Assembly: GCA_017504325.1 (NCBI GenBank)
Contig: JAFVRL010000410.1
Coordinates: 1 to 7,960, forward strand
Origin: Lentisphaeria bacterium
GTDB lineage: Bacteria > Verrucomicrobiota > Lentisphaeria > Victivallales > UBA1829
Direction of reading: 5' to 3'
Length of the DNA: 7,960 nucleotides
Both the position numbers and the translations under genes were made by a program. Shown here piece after piece: positions 1 to 5,462 of the stretch (its first letter is position 1; every line of letters begins with the position of its first letter). Below the pieces are notes generated by a model. It was not told where the DNA came from. It saw nothing but the letters and a program-made list of their open reading frames with translations, and searched no databases.

Positions 1-2
1 GC

Positions 3-107
3 CAGAAGCGAGCATTAAGCCGCGAGAGAATGAGGGCGTTTTTTGCCCGAATGAACGCAGGCGCATATATATGGAAAAAGAAACTGCCGCATTACGAAAG
101 AGTTTGA
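3..107 (+). CDS. C-terminal fragment of an unidentified protein (5' end outside window)
   Basis: A + strand frame is open from the first bases and stops with TGA at 105-107, giving about 34 residues that end in AYIWKKKLPHYERV. The residue mix (aromatics, charged residues, RERMRAFFARMNAG) looks like real protein rather than an AT-rich shadow, and a gene ending here would explain why the next 373 bp are convergent intergenic DNA. No family can be named from so short a tail. The competing + frame (2-211) is also open, but its product is very basic and low in complexity, so I favour this frame. Confidence is modest because no start or domain is visible. Confidence 0.4.
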   Translation, partial: QKRALSRERMRAFFARMNAGAYIWKKKLPHYERV

Positions 108-137
108 CTGTACAAAAGGAAAAAGTGAGGGGGAGAG

Positions 138-174
138 GGGAGAGAAAAAAGCATCATGCGTTTGTCTCTCTCCT
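138..174. repeat. Long imperfect hairpin after the upstream gene
   Basis: This stretch is symmetric around base 156. GGGGAGAG (138-145) pairs with CTCTCTCC (167-174) with one G-T pair, and GCAT (152-155) pairs with ATGC (157-160). An A-rich stretch opposite GTTTGT between them pairs partly. It begins about 30 nt after the stop at 107, so it could fold at the 3' end of that transcript. No T-tract follows on the + strand, so it is not a standard intrinsic terminator. Confidence 0.4.
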
Positions 175-258
175 GAAGGTTGCACAAAACAGGATAAAGA
201 AGTATTTTTGAAAAAATCTGACAAAATCACTTTTTTAAAAGCAGATTTCTTTACGCCC

Positions 259-295
259 ATAATTTTGTAAAAATGGCATATTTTTACAAAATTAT
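259..295. repeat. Perfect 16-bp inverted repeat with 5-nt loop
   Basis: ATAATTTTGTAAAAAT (259-274) and ATTTTTACAAAATTAT (280-295) are exact reverse complements separated by GGCAT. A 37-bp structure with no mismatch is unlikely to be random even in AT-rich DNA. In this convergent setting it could act as a bidirectional low-GC terminator or RNA-end hairpin, or as an operator for a dimeric regulator of an unseen transcript. The function is not determined. Confidence 0.6.
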
Positions 296-419
296 AGGAT
301 AGCTGTGAAGATTTTTACTGATTGTGATGATTGTAAAAGTAAAGAAATAAAAATAACGGATCAAATTGCTTGAAAATTATTTCAAAAGGATTTATTGCAC
401 AGTTTGCTGATTTTTCCAC

Positions 420-461
420 AAAAAAAGGCTGCCGGGTACTGTCATACAATACCGGGCAGCC
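420..461 (-). terminator. Intrinsic terminator of the hydrolase/pilin operon
   Basis: Read on the minus strand, GGCTGCCCGGTA (461-450) pairs with TACCCGGCAGCC (438-427). This is a 12-bp GC-rich stem with one mismatch and an 11-nt loop, followed at once by seven T (426-420). It begins about 20 nt after the pilin stop codon, the expected place for a Rho-independent terminator of the leftward operon. Confidence 0.85.
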
Positions 462-480
462 TGACTTGTGAATGAAAATT

Positions 481-1194
481 TTATTTTTTAATGAGTACTC
501 TGTTCCAGGTACGGAATACACTGATCCCGTGCTTGAAAAGTTCACGGCCCTTCCCCCCTTTTACAGACTGGTCAAGACGCAAAAGATTGGCTTCCCCGTC
601 ATGGCGCAATCCCACATAGCCGTAATTGCCGGACTGGTCATTTATGTAAAAATATCCGGCCTGGGTGGGCGGTGTAACCGCACTTGTGGAAATCGTATCC
701 GCCAGCATGGGGGGAGTTTTTTTTGTTTTCTGTATGTTCCAGTAGCGGTATCCCTCGATCTGCGGTATCATGAATTCACTTACATAGAAATCTGTCACGG
801 GAGTGCAAAATACTCCGAATACATATCTGTTCATTTCTCCCCTGCTGCCCATCGTCCCTTTCTGGGGTACAACAAGGGTGGGGCAGGAAAATCTTTTATA
901 GGGGGCAAAGGTAAAATATTGTGTCCGGTTGATAAGCGGCAATCCGAGATACGGGCCCAGAATATCGTAATACTGCTTTTTGCTGTCTGCACTTCCGTAA
1001 GAGGGGACCCAGCCTTTGTAGTCCCCTGCATACATCTGCATCCCGTATCCGCTCTGCCGCAAGTTGCTTTTGCAGGAAATGGATATTGCTTTTGCCTTTG
1101 CTTTGGACAATGCAGGAAGAAGCATCCCGGCAAGAATGGCGATAATGGCAATGACAACAAGCAGCTCAATAAGAGTAAATGACTGTTTTTTCAT
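481..1194 (-). CDS. Type II/IV pseudopilin-like secreted protein with H-x9-D motif
   Basis: The 237-aa product starts MKKQSFTLIE. This is a prepilin N-terminus: two lysines, a predicted cleavage between S5 and F6, Glu at mature position 5 (E10), and a hydrophobic helix at about 7-29. After processing by prepilin peptidase such proteins sit in the inner membrane or assemble into a type II secretion-like pseudopilus. The polar middle part has no recognised enzyme motif. Near the C-terminus RHDGEANLLRLDQSV carries H198 and D208 in the H-x9-D spacing typical of the large pseudopilin families of Lentisphaerae and Planctomycetes, but Gln replaces the usual Gly after the Asp. The start at 1194 is chosen because GGAGAG (1204-1199) lies just upstream; an in-frame ATG four codons earlier (1206) has no Shine-Dalgarno. 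The gene begins 21 bp after the hydrolase stop, so the two are probably co-transcribed. The family call is firm; the biological role is unknown. Confidence 0.9.
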   Translation of the reverse strand: MKKQSFTLIELLVVIAIIAILAGMLLPALSKAKAKAISISCKSNLRQSGYGMQMYAGDYKGWVPSYGSADSKKQYYDILGPYLGLPLINRTQYFTFAPYKRFSCPTLVVPQKGTMGSRGEMNRYVFGVFCTPVTDFYVSEFMIPQIEGYRYWNIQKTKKTPPMLADTISTSAVTPPTQAGYFYINDQSGNYGYVGLRHDGEANLLRLDQSVKGGKGRELFKHGISVFRTWNRVLIKK

Positions 1195-1198
1195 AACA

Positions 1199-1204
1199 CT
1201 CTCC
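1199..1204 (-). promoter_or_regulatory. Ribosome binding site deciding the pilin start
   Basis: GGAGAG on the minus strand lies 4 nt before the ATG at 1194-1192. The alternative ATG at 1206 is preceded by TTTCAC and has no such site. Confidence 0.75.
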
Positions 1205-1215
1205 ATGTGAAATTT

Positions 1216-3492
1216 TTATTTTTCAGCAATTTTGTAAATATGTACCGCATAGGGGGCGAAAGTATCCTGCAAAGAACCGTCAAAAGCCACATTTCTCTTT
1301 TCAAAGAGGACTTCTGCTGTCCCTTTACCCATATTGGCAAATTCTGCTTTCACTTCCTCTTTTGCAGAGTTTGCCGCAATGATGTATTTATATTTGCCGA
1401 CTTTCTTTACAAGAACATTGATGGAGAAATTTTTATCTCTGTCCAGTTCCGCTCCGGAAAGGATCTTTACAGAGGGCTTCTTTTCTTTCTTTTCCGCAAG
1501 AAGAACAGGATAAAGGTCTTTCAGTTCTTTTGTAATGGTAAGAATCATTTTGAGATAATCTTCCCCCAGTGCTTTTGCCCCGCCATGGGAGAAATAGACG
1601 ACCCCATTGGCACCATGGATGATGGTAAGATAAGTCATAAGGCGCAGTTCATCTTTTGTGGGGCCTCTTGTCCACTGGGGAAGGGATTTAAAGGTTTGCA
1701 GAAGAGGAATAACGCTCTGCTGCGGTCTGCCCTGTGCTGCTCTGTCCCGGATGCAGGTCTGCATATCGGTAATAACTCTCTGGGGGCCGTTACGGATGGA
1801 TGCCCATTTATCGCTGATGGGATAAAGCTGGGGCATGAATACATCTGCTGACTGCACTCTGGGATAATAAAGAGAGTTATAGGATTGAAGCGGCCATACG
1901 GTATGTGTTCCGAAAAGTCCCGGTGCAACGGCTTTTGTCTCGTTTGACAAGCTCCGGATGGCAGAGGGGGTGAAACGGTTGGAATCATCCGCAAGGAAAA
2001 ATCCGATCACCGTTTTATGATTTTTGTACTGGTAAAGCCAGTAACGGATACAGGTTTTGATATTATATTTTTCCGCTGCTGCAAGGAACGGGGGAATGGC
2101 TTGCGCCCCCAGATAGGATTGGAGGAAATTTACCCCATTATCTGCAAGCTGTTTCATCAGGGGATTCGCATCGTCTTTTACAGCGAATGCTTTGGAACTG
2201 TAGAAACCAATGGGGAAAAATTCTTCGCCGTTCACAAGCATAAGACCATCTTTCCGGTAGGTTACTTTATTGCCGGTAAAAGGTTTGCCGATAAAAACAC
2301 ATTCCCTGATATCGTGTTTATTGCCGTAAATATCCTGTATGGTGAAAAGAAAATCATTCCGTCCCCCTTTCAGAGGTGTATCCGGTTTATAGGTAAGAAT
2401 ATAACCGTTGCGGGTCAATTTTTTGGTAATATCTTTTTTGTTCAATGCACATTTTATGGTGGCAAAATCCGGCATACTTTCATCGGAAAGGAGGAAACGC
2501 GCCTCCAATTTCCCGTCGGCAACAGGAGAAGAGGTTATTCTTGTTACGGAAGGAGGAAGAAGGTCTTTCTTCACATTCCAGGAACTGTCTTTGAAATCTC
2601 CCACGATCACTTCATCCAGAATGGGGGTATTTTTCCCGTTTCCTGTGAGAATTGCTCTGTAACGGAGGTATTCTCCGGCATTTCCGACTTTGGTATTATT
2701 GGTATATTTTTTCCATTCACCCCATTTGAAATTGCTGCCTTTTCTGTCTTTTGCAGTCTGGATCTCAAAGGAAACGGCACAATTTTCCGGAACTTTACCT
2801 TTCATGGAAAGAAGGGCATCTCCGGTAATAAGAATGGGACGGGAAAGGAAAGAACCTTTTTTCACATAAGAAGCATCATTTCCTGCAAGAACAAGTTTGA
2901 GAGATCTGTAAGCAAGGAAATCCGTTGTTTTCATACGGGGTGCGCCGCCAAACTGGATCACCATAAAAGCGGCATCTTCCGGAACTTTGCCGGTAATGGT
3001 GTGGGCAAGGAAGGAGGGACTCTGGCTCTCATAGTAAAAATAAGTATCGTCCGCAACGCTCTTTTTATCTCTGTCAAAGAAGAAATATCTGTTGGAGTAA
3101 TTTTTTCTTCCTGCCCCTTTGAGCATGGAAACAGTTCCGGCAACTTCAAAGGAAAAAGCAAAATCATCTCCGGCTTTTACCGGAATAAGAGGAGTACGCA
3201 ATCCCCATGCCTGATCTTTGAACATTTTGGAAGTTACATAAAGAGCATTTTTCCCGTCAGAAGTTTTGACAGCACACTTCATTCTGTTATAATAGTTCAT
3301 GGCAAATTCCATGAAGTGAGTTTTGCCGGAAAAATCTTCTTTCCATGCTTTTGTACCGTTTTTTTCCAGACGGACAGAACCGTTTTCAAAAACGATACCG
3401 CTTTCTTTTGTTACGGAAGACGCCGCAAGATCCCACAAGGCAAGTACTCCGGAAAGGATCAGAATACTTTTTACGAGACAGATACTCTTCAT
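1216..3492 (-). CDS. Secreted multidomain glycoside-hydrolase-like TIM-barrel protein
   Basis: This 758-aa protein has a signal peptide (K2, K9, hydrophobic 10-20, likely cleavage near LAAS at about 22-26). Residues about 50-205 look like a beta-sandwich carbohydrate-binding domain, and about 205-300 form a second beta module ending NTPILDEVIVG. Residues about 311-402 are Ig-like. Residues about 413-665 look like a TIM barrel: the strand pattern begins with LMLVNGEEFFPIGFY, as in GH2/GH5-like clan A proteins, and includes IKTCIRYW, VIGFFLADDS, VFMPQLYP and GANGVVYFSHGG. Residues about 670-758 form a C-terminal beta-sandwich. At the position where relatives carry an acid in DEP or NEP it has LADDS (D502, D503), so the catalytic acid is uncertain. 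The protein is probably exported to the periplasm or surface to act on or bind a polysaccharide; the substrate is unknown. The start at 3492 follows a perfect AAGGAGG 4 nt upstream. It is the first gene of the operon with the pseudopilin. Confidence 0.8.
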   Translation of the reverse strand: MKSICLVKSILILSGVLALWDLAASSVTKESGIVFENGSVRLEKNGTKAWKEDFSGKTHFMEFAMNYYNRMKCAVKTSDGKNALYVTSKMFKDQAWGLRTPLIPVKAGDDFAFSFEVAGTVSMLKGAGRKNYSNRYFFFDRDKKSVADDTYFYYESQSPSFLAHTITGKVPEDAAFMVIQFGGAPRMKTTDFLAYRSLKLVLAGNDASYVKKGSFLSRPILITGDALLSMKGKVPENCAVSFEIQTAKDRKGSNFKWGEWKKYTNNTKVGNAGEYLRYRAILTGNGKNTPILDEVIVGDFKDSSWNVKKDLLPPSVTRITSSPVADGKLEARFLLSDESMPDFATIKCALNKKDITKKLTRNGYILTYKPDTPLKGGRNDFLFTIQDIYGNKHDIRECVFIGKPFTGNKVTYRKDGLMLVNGEEFFPIGFYSSKAFAVKDDANPLMKQLADNGVNFLQSYLGAQAIPPFLAAAEKYNIKTCIRYWLYQYKNHKTVIGFFLADDSNRFTPSAIRSLSNETKAVAPGLFGTHTVWPLQSYNSLYYPRVQSADVFMPQLYPISDKWASIRNGPQRVITDMQTCIRDRAAQGRPQQSVIPLLQTFKSLPQWTRGPTKDELRLMTYLTIIHGANGVVYFSHGGAKALGEDYLKMILTITKELKDLYPVLLAEKKEKKPSVKILSGAELDRDKNFSINVLVKKVGKYKYIIAANSAKEEVKAEFANMGKGTAEVLFEKRNVAFDGSLQDTFAPYAVHIYKIAEK

Positions 3493-3564
3493 TTTTCCTC
3501 CTTATTGAATTTGATTTGAAAATCTCTGTTTTCTTTCAAAAACAATACAAAAACAACAGCTGTA

Positions 3565-3592
3565 ACTTCGCATAATATACATTATGTTAGAC
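3565..3592 (+). repeat. dif-like Xer recombination site, left copy
   Basis: The 28-bp site reads as an 11-bp XerC-type arm ACTTCGCATAA (3565-3575), a 6-bp centre TATACA (3576-3581) and an 11-bp XerD-type arm TTATGTTAGAC (3582-3592). By eye it matches remembered Escherichia coli dif at 21 of 28 positions and Bacillus subtilis dif at about 20 of 28. The matches include CGCATAA in one arm and TTATGTTA in the other. It is a perfect inverted copy, over 26 bp, of the site at 3664-3691. In the present orientation it lies in the 5' untranslated part of the hydrolase transcript. An operator for a transcription factor is the alternative reading, but the arm and centre architecture favours Xer. Confidence 0.7.
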
Positions 3593-3688
3593 AGAGAATG
3601 AACTTAATACAGAAAAAAAAGGACTTGAAATAAGAGGAAATTATACAAAAAACAACTCAAAATGTCTAACATAATGTATATTATGCGA
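3568..3688. repeat. Candidate invertible promoter segment (26-bp perfect inverted repeats)
   Basis: Bases 3568-3593 and 3663-3688 are exact reverse complements, leaving 69 bp between. The spacer and inner arms carry a sigma-70 promoter directed left. The arms are dif-like, which suggests that tyrosine recombinases of the XerC/XerD type could invert the segment. No recombinase gene is in the window; chromosomal XerC/XerD would suffice. A small mobile element with 26-bp terminal repeats is possible, but the flanks (TGTAACT and CATTTCT) show no target duplication. Confidence 0.6.
3640..3668 (-). promoter_or_regulatory. Promoter of the hydrolase/pilin operon
   Basis: On the minus strand, TAGACA (3668-3663) matches TTGACA at 5 of 6, is followed by a 17-bp spacer, and TATAAT (3645-3640) is a perfect -10. 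Transcription would begin near 3633, giving a leader of about 140 nt before the ATG at 3492. The -35 hexamer lies inside the inner, XerD-type arm of the right dif-like site, so any protein bound there would compete with RNA polymerase. Confidence 0.75.
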
Positions 3689-3691
3689 CAT
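3664..3691 (-). repeat. dif-like Xer recombination site, right copy
   Basis: Read on the minus strand the site is ATGTCGCATAA (3691-3681), centre TATACA (3680-3675) and TTATGTTAGAC (3674-3664). On the + strand its middle 16 bp, CATAATGTATATTATG (3670-3685), are the same as the core I recall for Escherichia coli dif. It points opposite to the left copy, with the XerD-type arms of both copies facing inward. Recombination between the two would invert the DNA between them, not delete it. Confidence 0.7.
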
Positions 3692-3768
3692 TTCTTTTTG
3701 TATATGTAAAAATACATGTTTCACACAAAAAGTCAAGTAAATATTTGAAAATATCGTGAAAAAAATCA

Positions 3769-3788
3769 AATTGAACGATCGTTAAATT
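3769..3788. promoter_or_regulatory. 20-bp palindromic operator candidate upstream of araC
   Basis: AATTGAACGA (3769-3778) and TCGTTAAATT (3779-3788) pair at 9 of 10 positions, with a perfect 10-bp AACGATCGTT centre. The symmetry fits a dimeric regulator. It lies about 80 bp upstream of the araC promoter. Which protein binds is unknown; AraC proteins usually prefer direct repeats, so a LacI- or TetR-type protein is also possible. Confidence 0.45.
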
Positions 3789-3827
3789 AAACGCATACTC
3801 ATTTTCAGAACGGAATGCGTTTGATTT
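3784..3827. repeat. Hairpin overlapping the palindrome
   Basis: AAATTAAACGCAT (3784-3796) pairs with ATGCGTTTGATTT (3815-3827) over 13 bp, including one G-T pair, around an 18-nt loop. It could be an operator pair, or an RNA hairpin in any transcript entering araC from the left. No T-tract follows, so it is not a classic terminator. Confidence 0.4.
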
Positions 3828-3869
3828 GCCGATTCCCTGATCCTTTTCTCTCTTTTTTAATGCCTTTTC

Positions 3870-3897
3870 TTGAAAAAATTTTTTTCAATAGTATATT
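3870..3897 (+). promoter_or_regulatory. Promoter of araC-family gene
   Basis: TTGAAA (3870-3875), a 16-bp spacer and TATATT (3892-3897) form a good sigma-70 promoter facing right. The predicted start near 3904 gives a leader of about 24 nt that contains the purine-rich ribosome binding region AAAAAGG (3914-3920). Confidence 0.6.
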
Positions 3898-3927
3898 CCA
3901 ATATAAAATAAGGAAAAAGGAAACGCC

Positions 3928-4746
3928 ATGAAACTTACTCCCAGAGAAAATATATCATTGAAACAGGCAAATGCCCATCAGAAAAAATTAGGCGTGCCGG
4001 AGATCTTTGATTGCGGATTTCTCCGTCTTTCCGATTGGACAAGCAGCCGTTCCTTCGGCAGTTTCTGGCACATATACTGGAACTCTGCCGCAGGCGCAAG
4101 CGTGATCTTCGGAGATCGTAAATATGTGTTTAAATCCAATACAGTCTATCTCATACCCGCCCATACTCTTTTTTCCACCCTTCTGACCAGACCTTTGTGG
4201 CATTTCTATATTGATTTTTCCATAGGGGGTGAATTTGAACGGGTCAAAAAGGGTATATACGAATTTCCGGCAGATTATCTGAAAGAAATTTTGCCCCGTT
4301 TCATCAAAACGGAAACTCCGGAACACCGGGTCAGGATGATTCCGGATCTGATCTGGCATTTTCTTGCAAGATTGCCGGAAGATGTTTTTGAAAAACCGGA
4401 GAAAAAAAAGATCGATTCCCGTATAGAGCGTGCCATCAAAATCATGGAAAACAATGTCGGCAGTATCAATACGGTTGCCGATGTCAGCAGTAAAGTGGGA
4501 CTTTCCCCCACCAGTTTTTATCAGCTTTTCAAAAAAGCCACCAATAAAAATCCAAATCACTTTCTTACACATTTGCGTATCGGACAGGCGGAATTCCTTC
4601 TGGTCAATACCAATGCAAGTATTGATGAGATCGCCTCTTCCGTTGGATTTGCCGACCGCTACCATTTTTCCAAACGCTTCAAACAATTTGAAAATATGAC
4701 TCCGGTCCAATACCGCAACAAGATGAAAAAAGAACCGGATCTGTGA
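3928..4746 (+). CDS. AraC-family transcriptional regulator
   Basis: The 272-aa protein has an N-terminal cupin-like sensing domain (about 25-115; aromatic-rich strands around FWHIYWNS and LWHFYIDF) and a C-terminal double helix-turn-helix (about 163-266). The first HTH covers about 182-202 (VADVSSKVGLSPTSFYQLFK) and the second about 232-252 (IDEIASSVGFADRYHFSKRF). The family signature ends with NMTPVQYR at 256-263. Length and order match typical AraC regulators that sense a sugar or related ligand and activate a neighbouring carbohydrate gene. It is transcribed away from the hydrolase/pilin operon, so it probably controls that operon and perhaps itself; this is inferred from position. ATG at 3928 is preceded by AAGGAAACGCC, an acceptable ribosome binding site. 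Its own promoter lies just upstream, and inversion of the dif-flanked segment would add a second one. Confidence 0.93.
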   Translation: MKLTPRENISLKQANAHQKKLGVPEIFDCGFLRLSDWTSSRSFGSFWHIYWNSAAGASVIFGDRKYVFKSNTVYLIPAHTLFSTLLTRPLWHFYIDFSIGGEFERVKKGIYEFPADYLKEILPRFIKTETPEHRVRMIPDLIWHFLARLPEDVFEKPEKKKIDSRIERAIKIMENNVGSINTVADVSSKVGLSPTSFYQLFKKATNKNPNHFLTHLRIGQAEFLLVNTNASIDEIASSVGFADRYHFSKRFKQFENMTPVQYRNKMKKEPDL

Positions 4747-4835
4747 TCATTTCCCTCCGGTATCTTCTTTGTTCCGCCTCCCCCTGCAAACAGCACCTGA
4801 AAAATATACCGCAGATTCAAAATACCTTACGCCTC

Positions 4836-4882
4836 CCGGCAGAATTGTCTGCCGGTTCAAAAAATACTTTTAAAGAGTATTT
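4836..4882. terminator. Possible bidirectional termination region between araC and ybaK-like gene
   Basis: CCGGCAGA (4836-4843) and TCTGCCGG (4848-4855) form a perfect 8-bp GC-rich stem with a 4-nt loop. Next to it AAATACT (4862-4868) and AGTATTT (4876-4882) form an AT-rich stem which, read on the minus strand, runs into six T (4864-4859). Together they sit between convergent genes, where terminators are expected, but neither is a textbook hairpin plus T-tract for the rightward direction. Confidence 0.4.
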
Positions 4883-4982
4883 ATTTGTTTTCTTTTATAC
4901 GGAACAATTTGAAGCAGAACAGGATGCTTCCTTTGAAAGATATTACGGAAAACCCGGTATGGCTCTTCCTGTATCTTTGGGA

Positions 4983-5453
4983 TCAGCGGGTAAGATCCAC
5001 AAAACTTGCGCCGATAAATTTACAGGCACTCTCCGGTTCCATGGAGATCATTACCCCCAGATGCCCGCCGCTGAAATTGATGTGATCAAACAATATTGCG
5101 GTCTCATCAATAAAAGTGGGGAAAGCGCGTTTCATGCCGATGGGGGAACAGCCTCCGTGAACATATCCGGTAAGAGGAAACAAGGTCTTCTGGGGGATCA
5201 TATCCAGATTTTTCACTCCTGCGGCGGCGGCAGCTTTTTTCAGGTCAAGTGTTGCAGGGGCAGGAATGACAAAAACAAAATATTCCTTTTTCGGAGTTTC
5301 GGTCACAAGAGTCTTGAAAGTCTGATCCGGTTCTTCCCCGGTCTTTTCCGCAATACTCATGGCGTCCACTCTGCCGTCAGCAACAGAATACTCCAATACC
5401 TTGAAAGGCAATCCCGCTGCAGTAAGAAGACGAACTACATTTGTCTTGACCAT
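4983..5453 (-). CDS. ybaK: YbaK/EbsC-type aminoacyl-tRNA deacylase
   Basis: The 156-aa protein has the full length of the YbaK/EbsC family, single-domain hydrolases that clear mischarged tRNA in trans, classically Cys-tRNA(Pro). The key lysine lies in FKTLV (K47), and the substrate-loop signature GYVHGGCSPIGMK spans 97-109. The late SGGHLG (128-133) and the hydrophobic core strands also fit. Exact specificity (YbaK, ProX or related) cannot be read from sequence alone. It is the last gene of a three-gene minus-strand operon: its ATG lies 9 bp after the stop of the phosphohydrolase gene, and its AAAGG ribosome site overlaps that stop codon, which points to translational coupling. It acts in the cytoplasm in translation quality control. 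Confidence 0.9.
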   Translation of the reverse strand: MVKTNVVRLLTAAGLPFKVLEYSVADGRVDAMSIAEKTGEEPDQTFKTLVTETPKKEYFVFVIPAPATLDLKKAAAAAGVKNLDMIPQKTLFPLTGYVHGGCSPIGMKRAFPTFIDETAILFDHINFSGGHLGVMISMEPESACKFIGASFVDLTR

Positions 5454-5462
5454 GTAAAACCT

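Larger units (their letters stand above)
108..480. other. Convergent intergenic region
   Basis: No convincing gene is seen in this stretch between the tail of a rightward gene and the end of the leftward pilin operon. It holds a long imperfect hairpin (138-174), a perfect AT-rich inverted repeat (259-295) and the intrinsic terminator of the pilin operon (420-461). The rest is AT-rich with scattered short repeats of AAAATC type. Confidence 0.6.
3493..3927. other. Divergent control region between hydrolase operon and araC
   Basis: No gene is seen here. From left to right it holds the hydrolase Shine-Dalgarno (AAGGAGG, 3503-3497), two inverted dif-like sites (3565-3592 and 3664-3691) flanking the leftward promoter, a 20-bp palindrome (3769-3788), an overlapping hairpin (3784-3827) and a rightward promoter for araC (3870-3897). 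This is an unusual density of symmetric elements for one intergenic region. Confidence 0.8.

Noticed and set aside
131..141. FtsK-orienting KOPS-like G-rich sequence
   Set aside because: The stretch GGGGAGAGGGG does not match GGGNAGGG, and one G-rich run is no evidence for terminus polarity.
2..211. Open + strand frame ending ...RIKKYF
   Set aside because: Very basic, Lys/Arg-rich product with no domain; its composition follows the purine-rich DNA. The frame ending at 107 looks more like protein. It cannot be fully excluded because the 5' side is outside the window.
15..260. 81-residue minus-strand frame MGVKKSAFKK...
   Set aside because: No ribosome binding site before the ATG, low-complexity Ser/Phe-rich product, and its start abuts the AT-rich inverted repeat. 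It also overlaps the better + strand tail at 3-107.
472..1182. 236-residue + strand frame opposite the pilin gene
   Set aside because: Antisense shadow; the minus strand encodes an unmistakable prepilin N-terminus.
2017..3519. 500-residue + strand frame opposite the hydrolase gene
   Set aside because: It is the antisense shadow of the 758-residue gene, which has a signal peptide, domains and a perfect ribosome site. The shadow is rich in Phe, Cys and Gly with no motif.
3588..3616. Rightward promoter from the left dif-like site in the present orientation
   Set aside because: TAGACA is present, but the bases 17 bp on are AGAAAA, not a -10. It would become a promoter only after inversion.
4885..5085. 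+ strand frame with PVWLFLYLWDQR, starting with TTG
   Set aside because: The segment looks protein-like at first, but it runs into the antisense of the ybaK-like gene, has a weak start and no family match I recognise.
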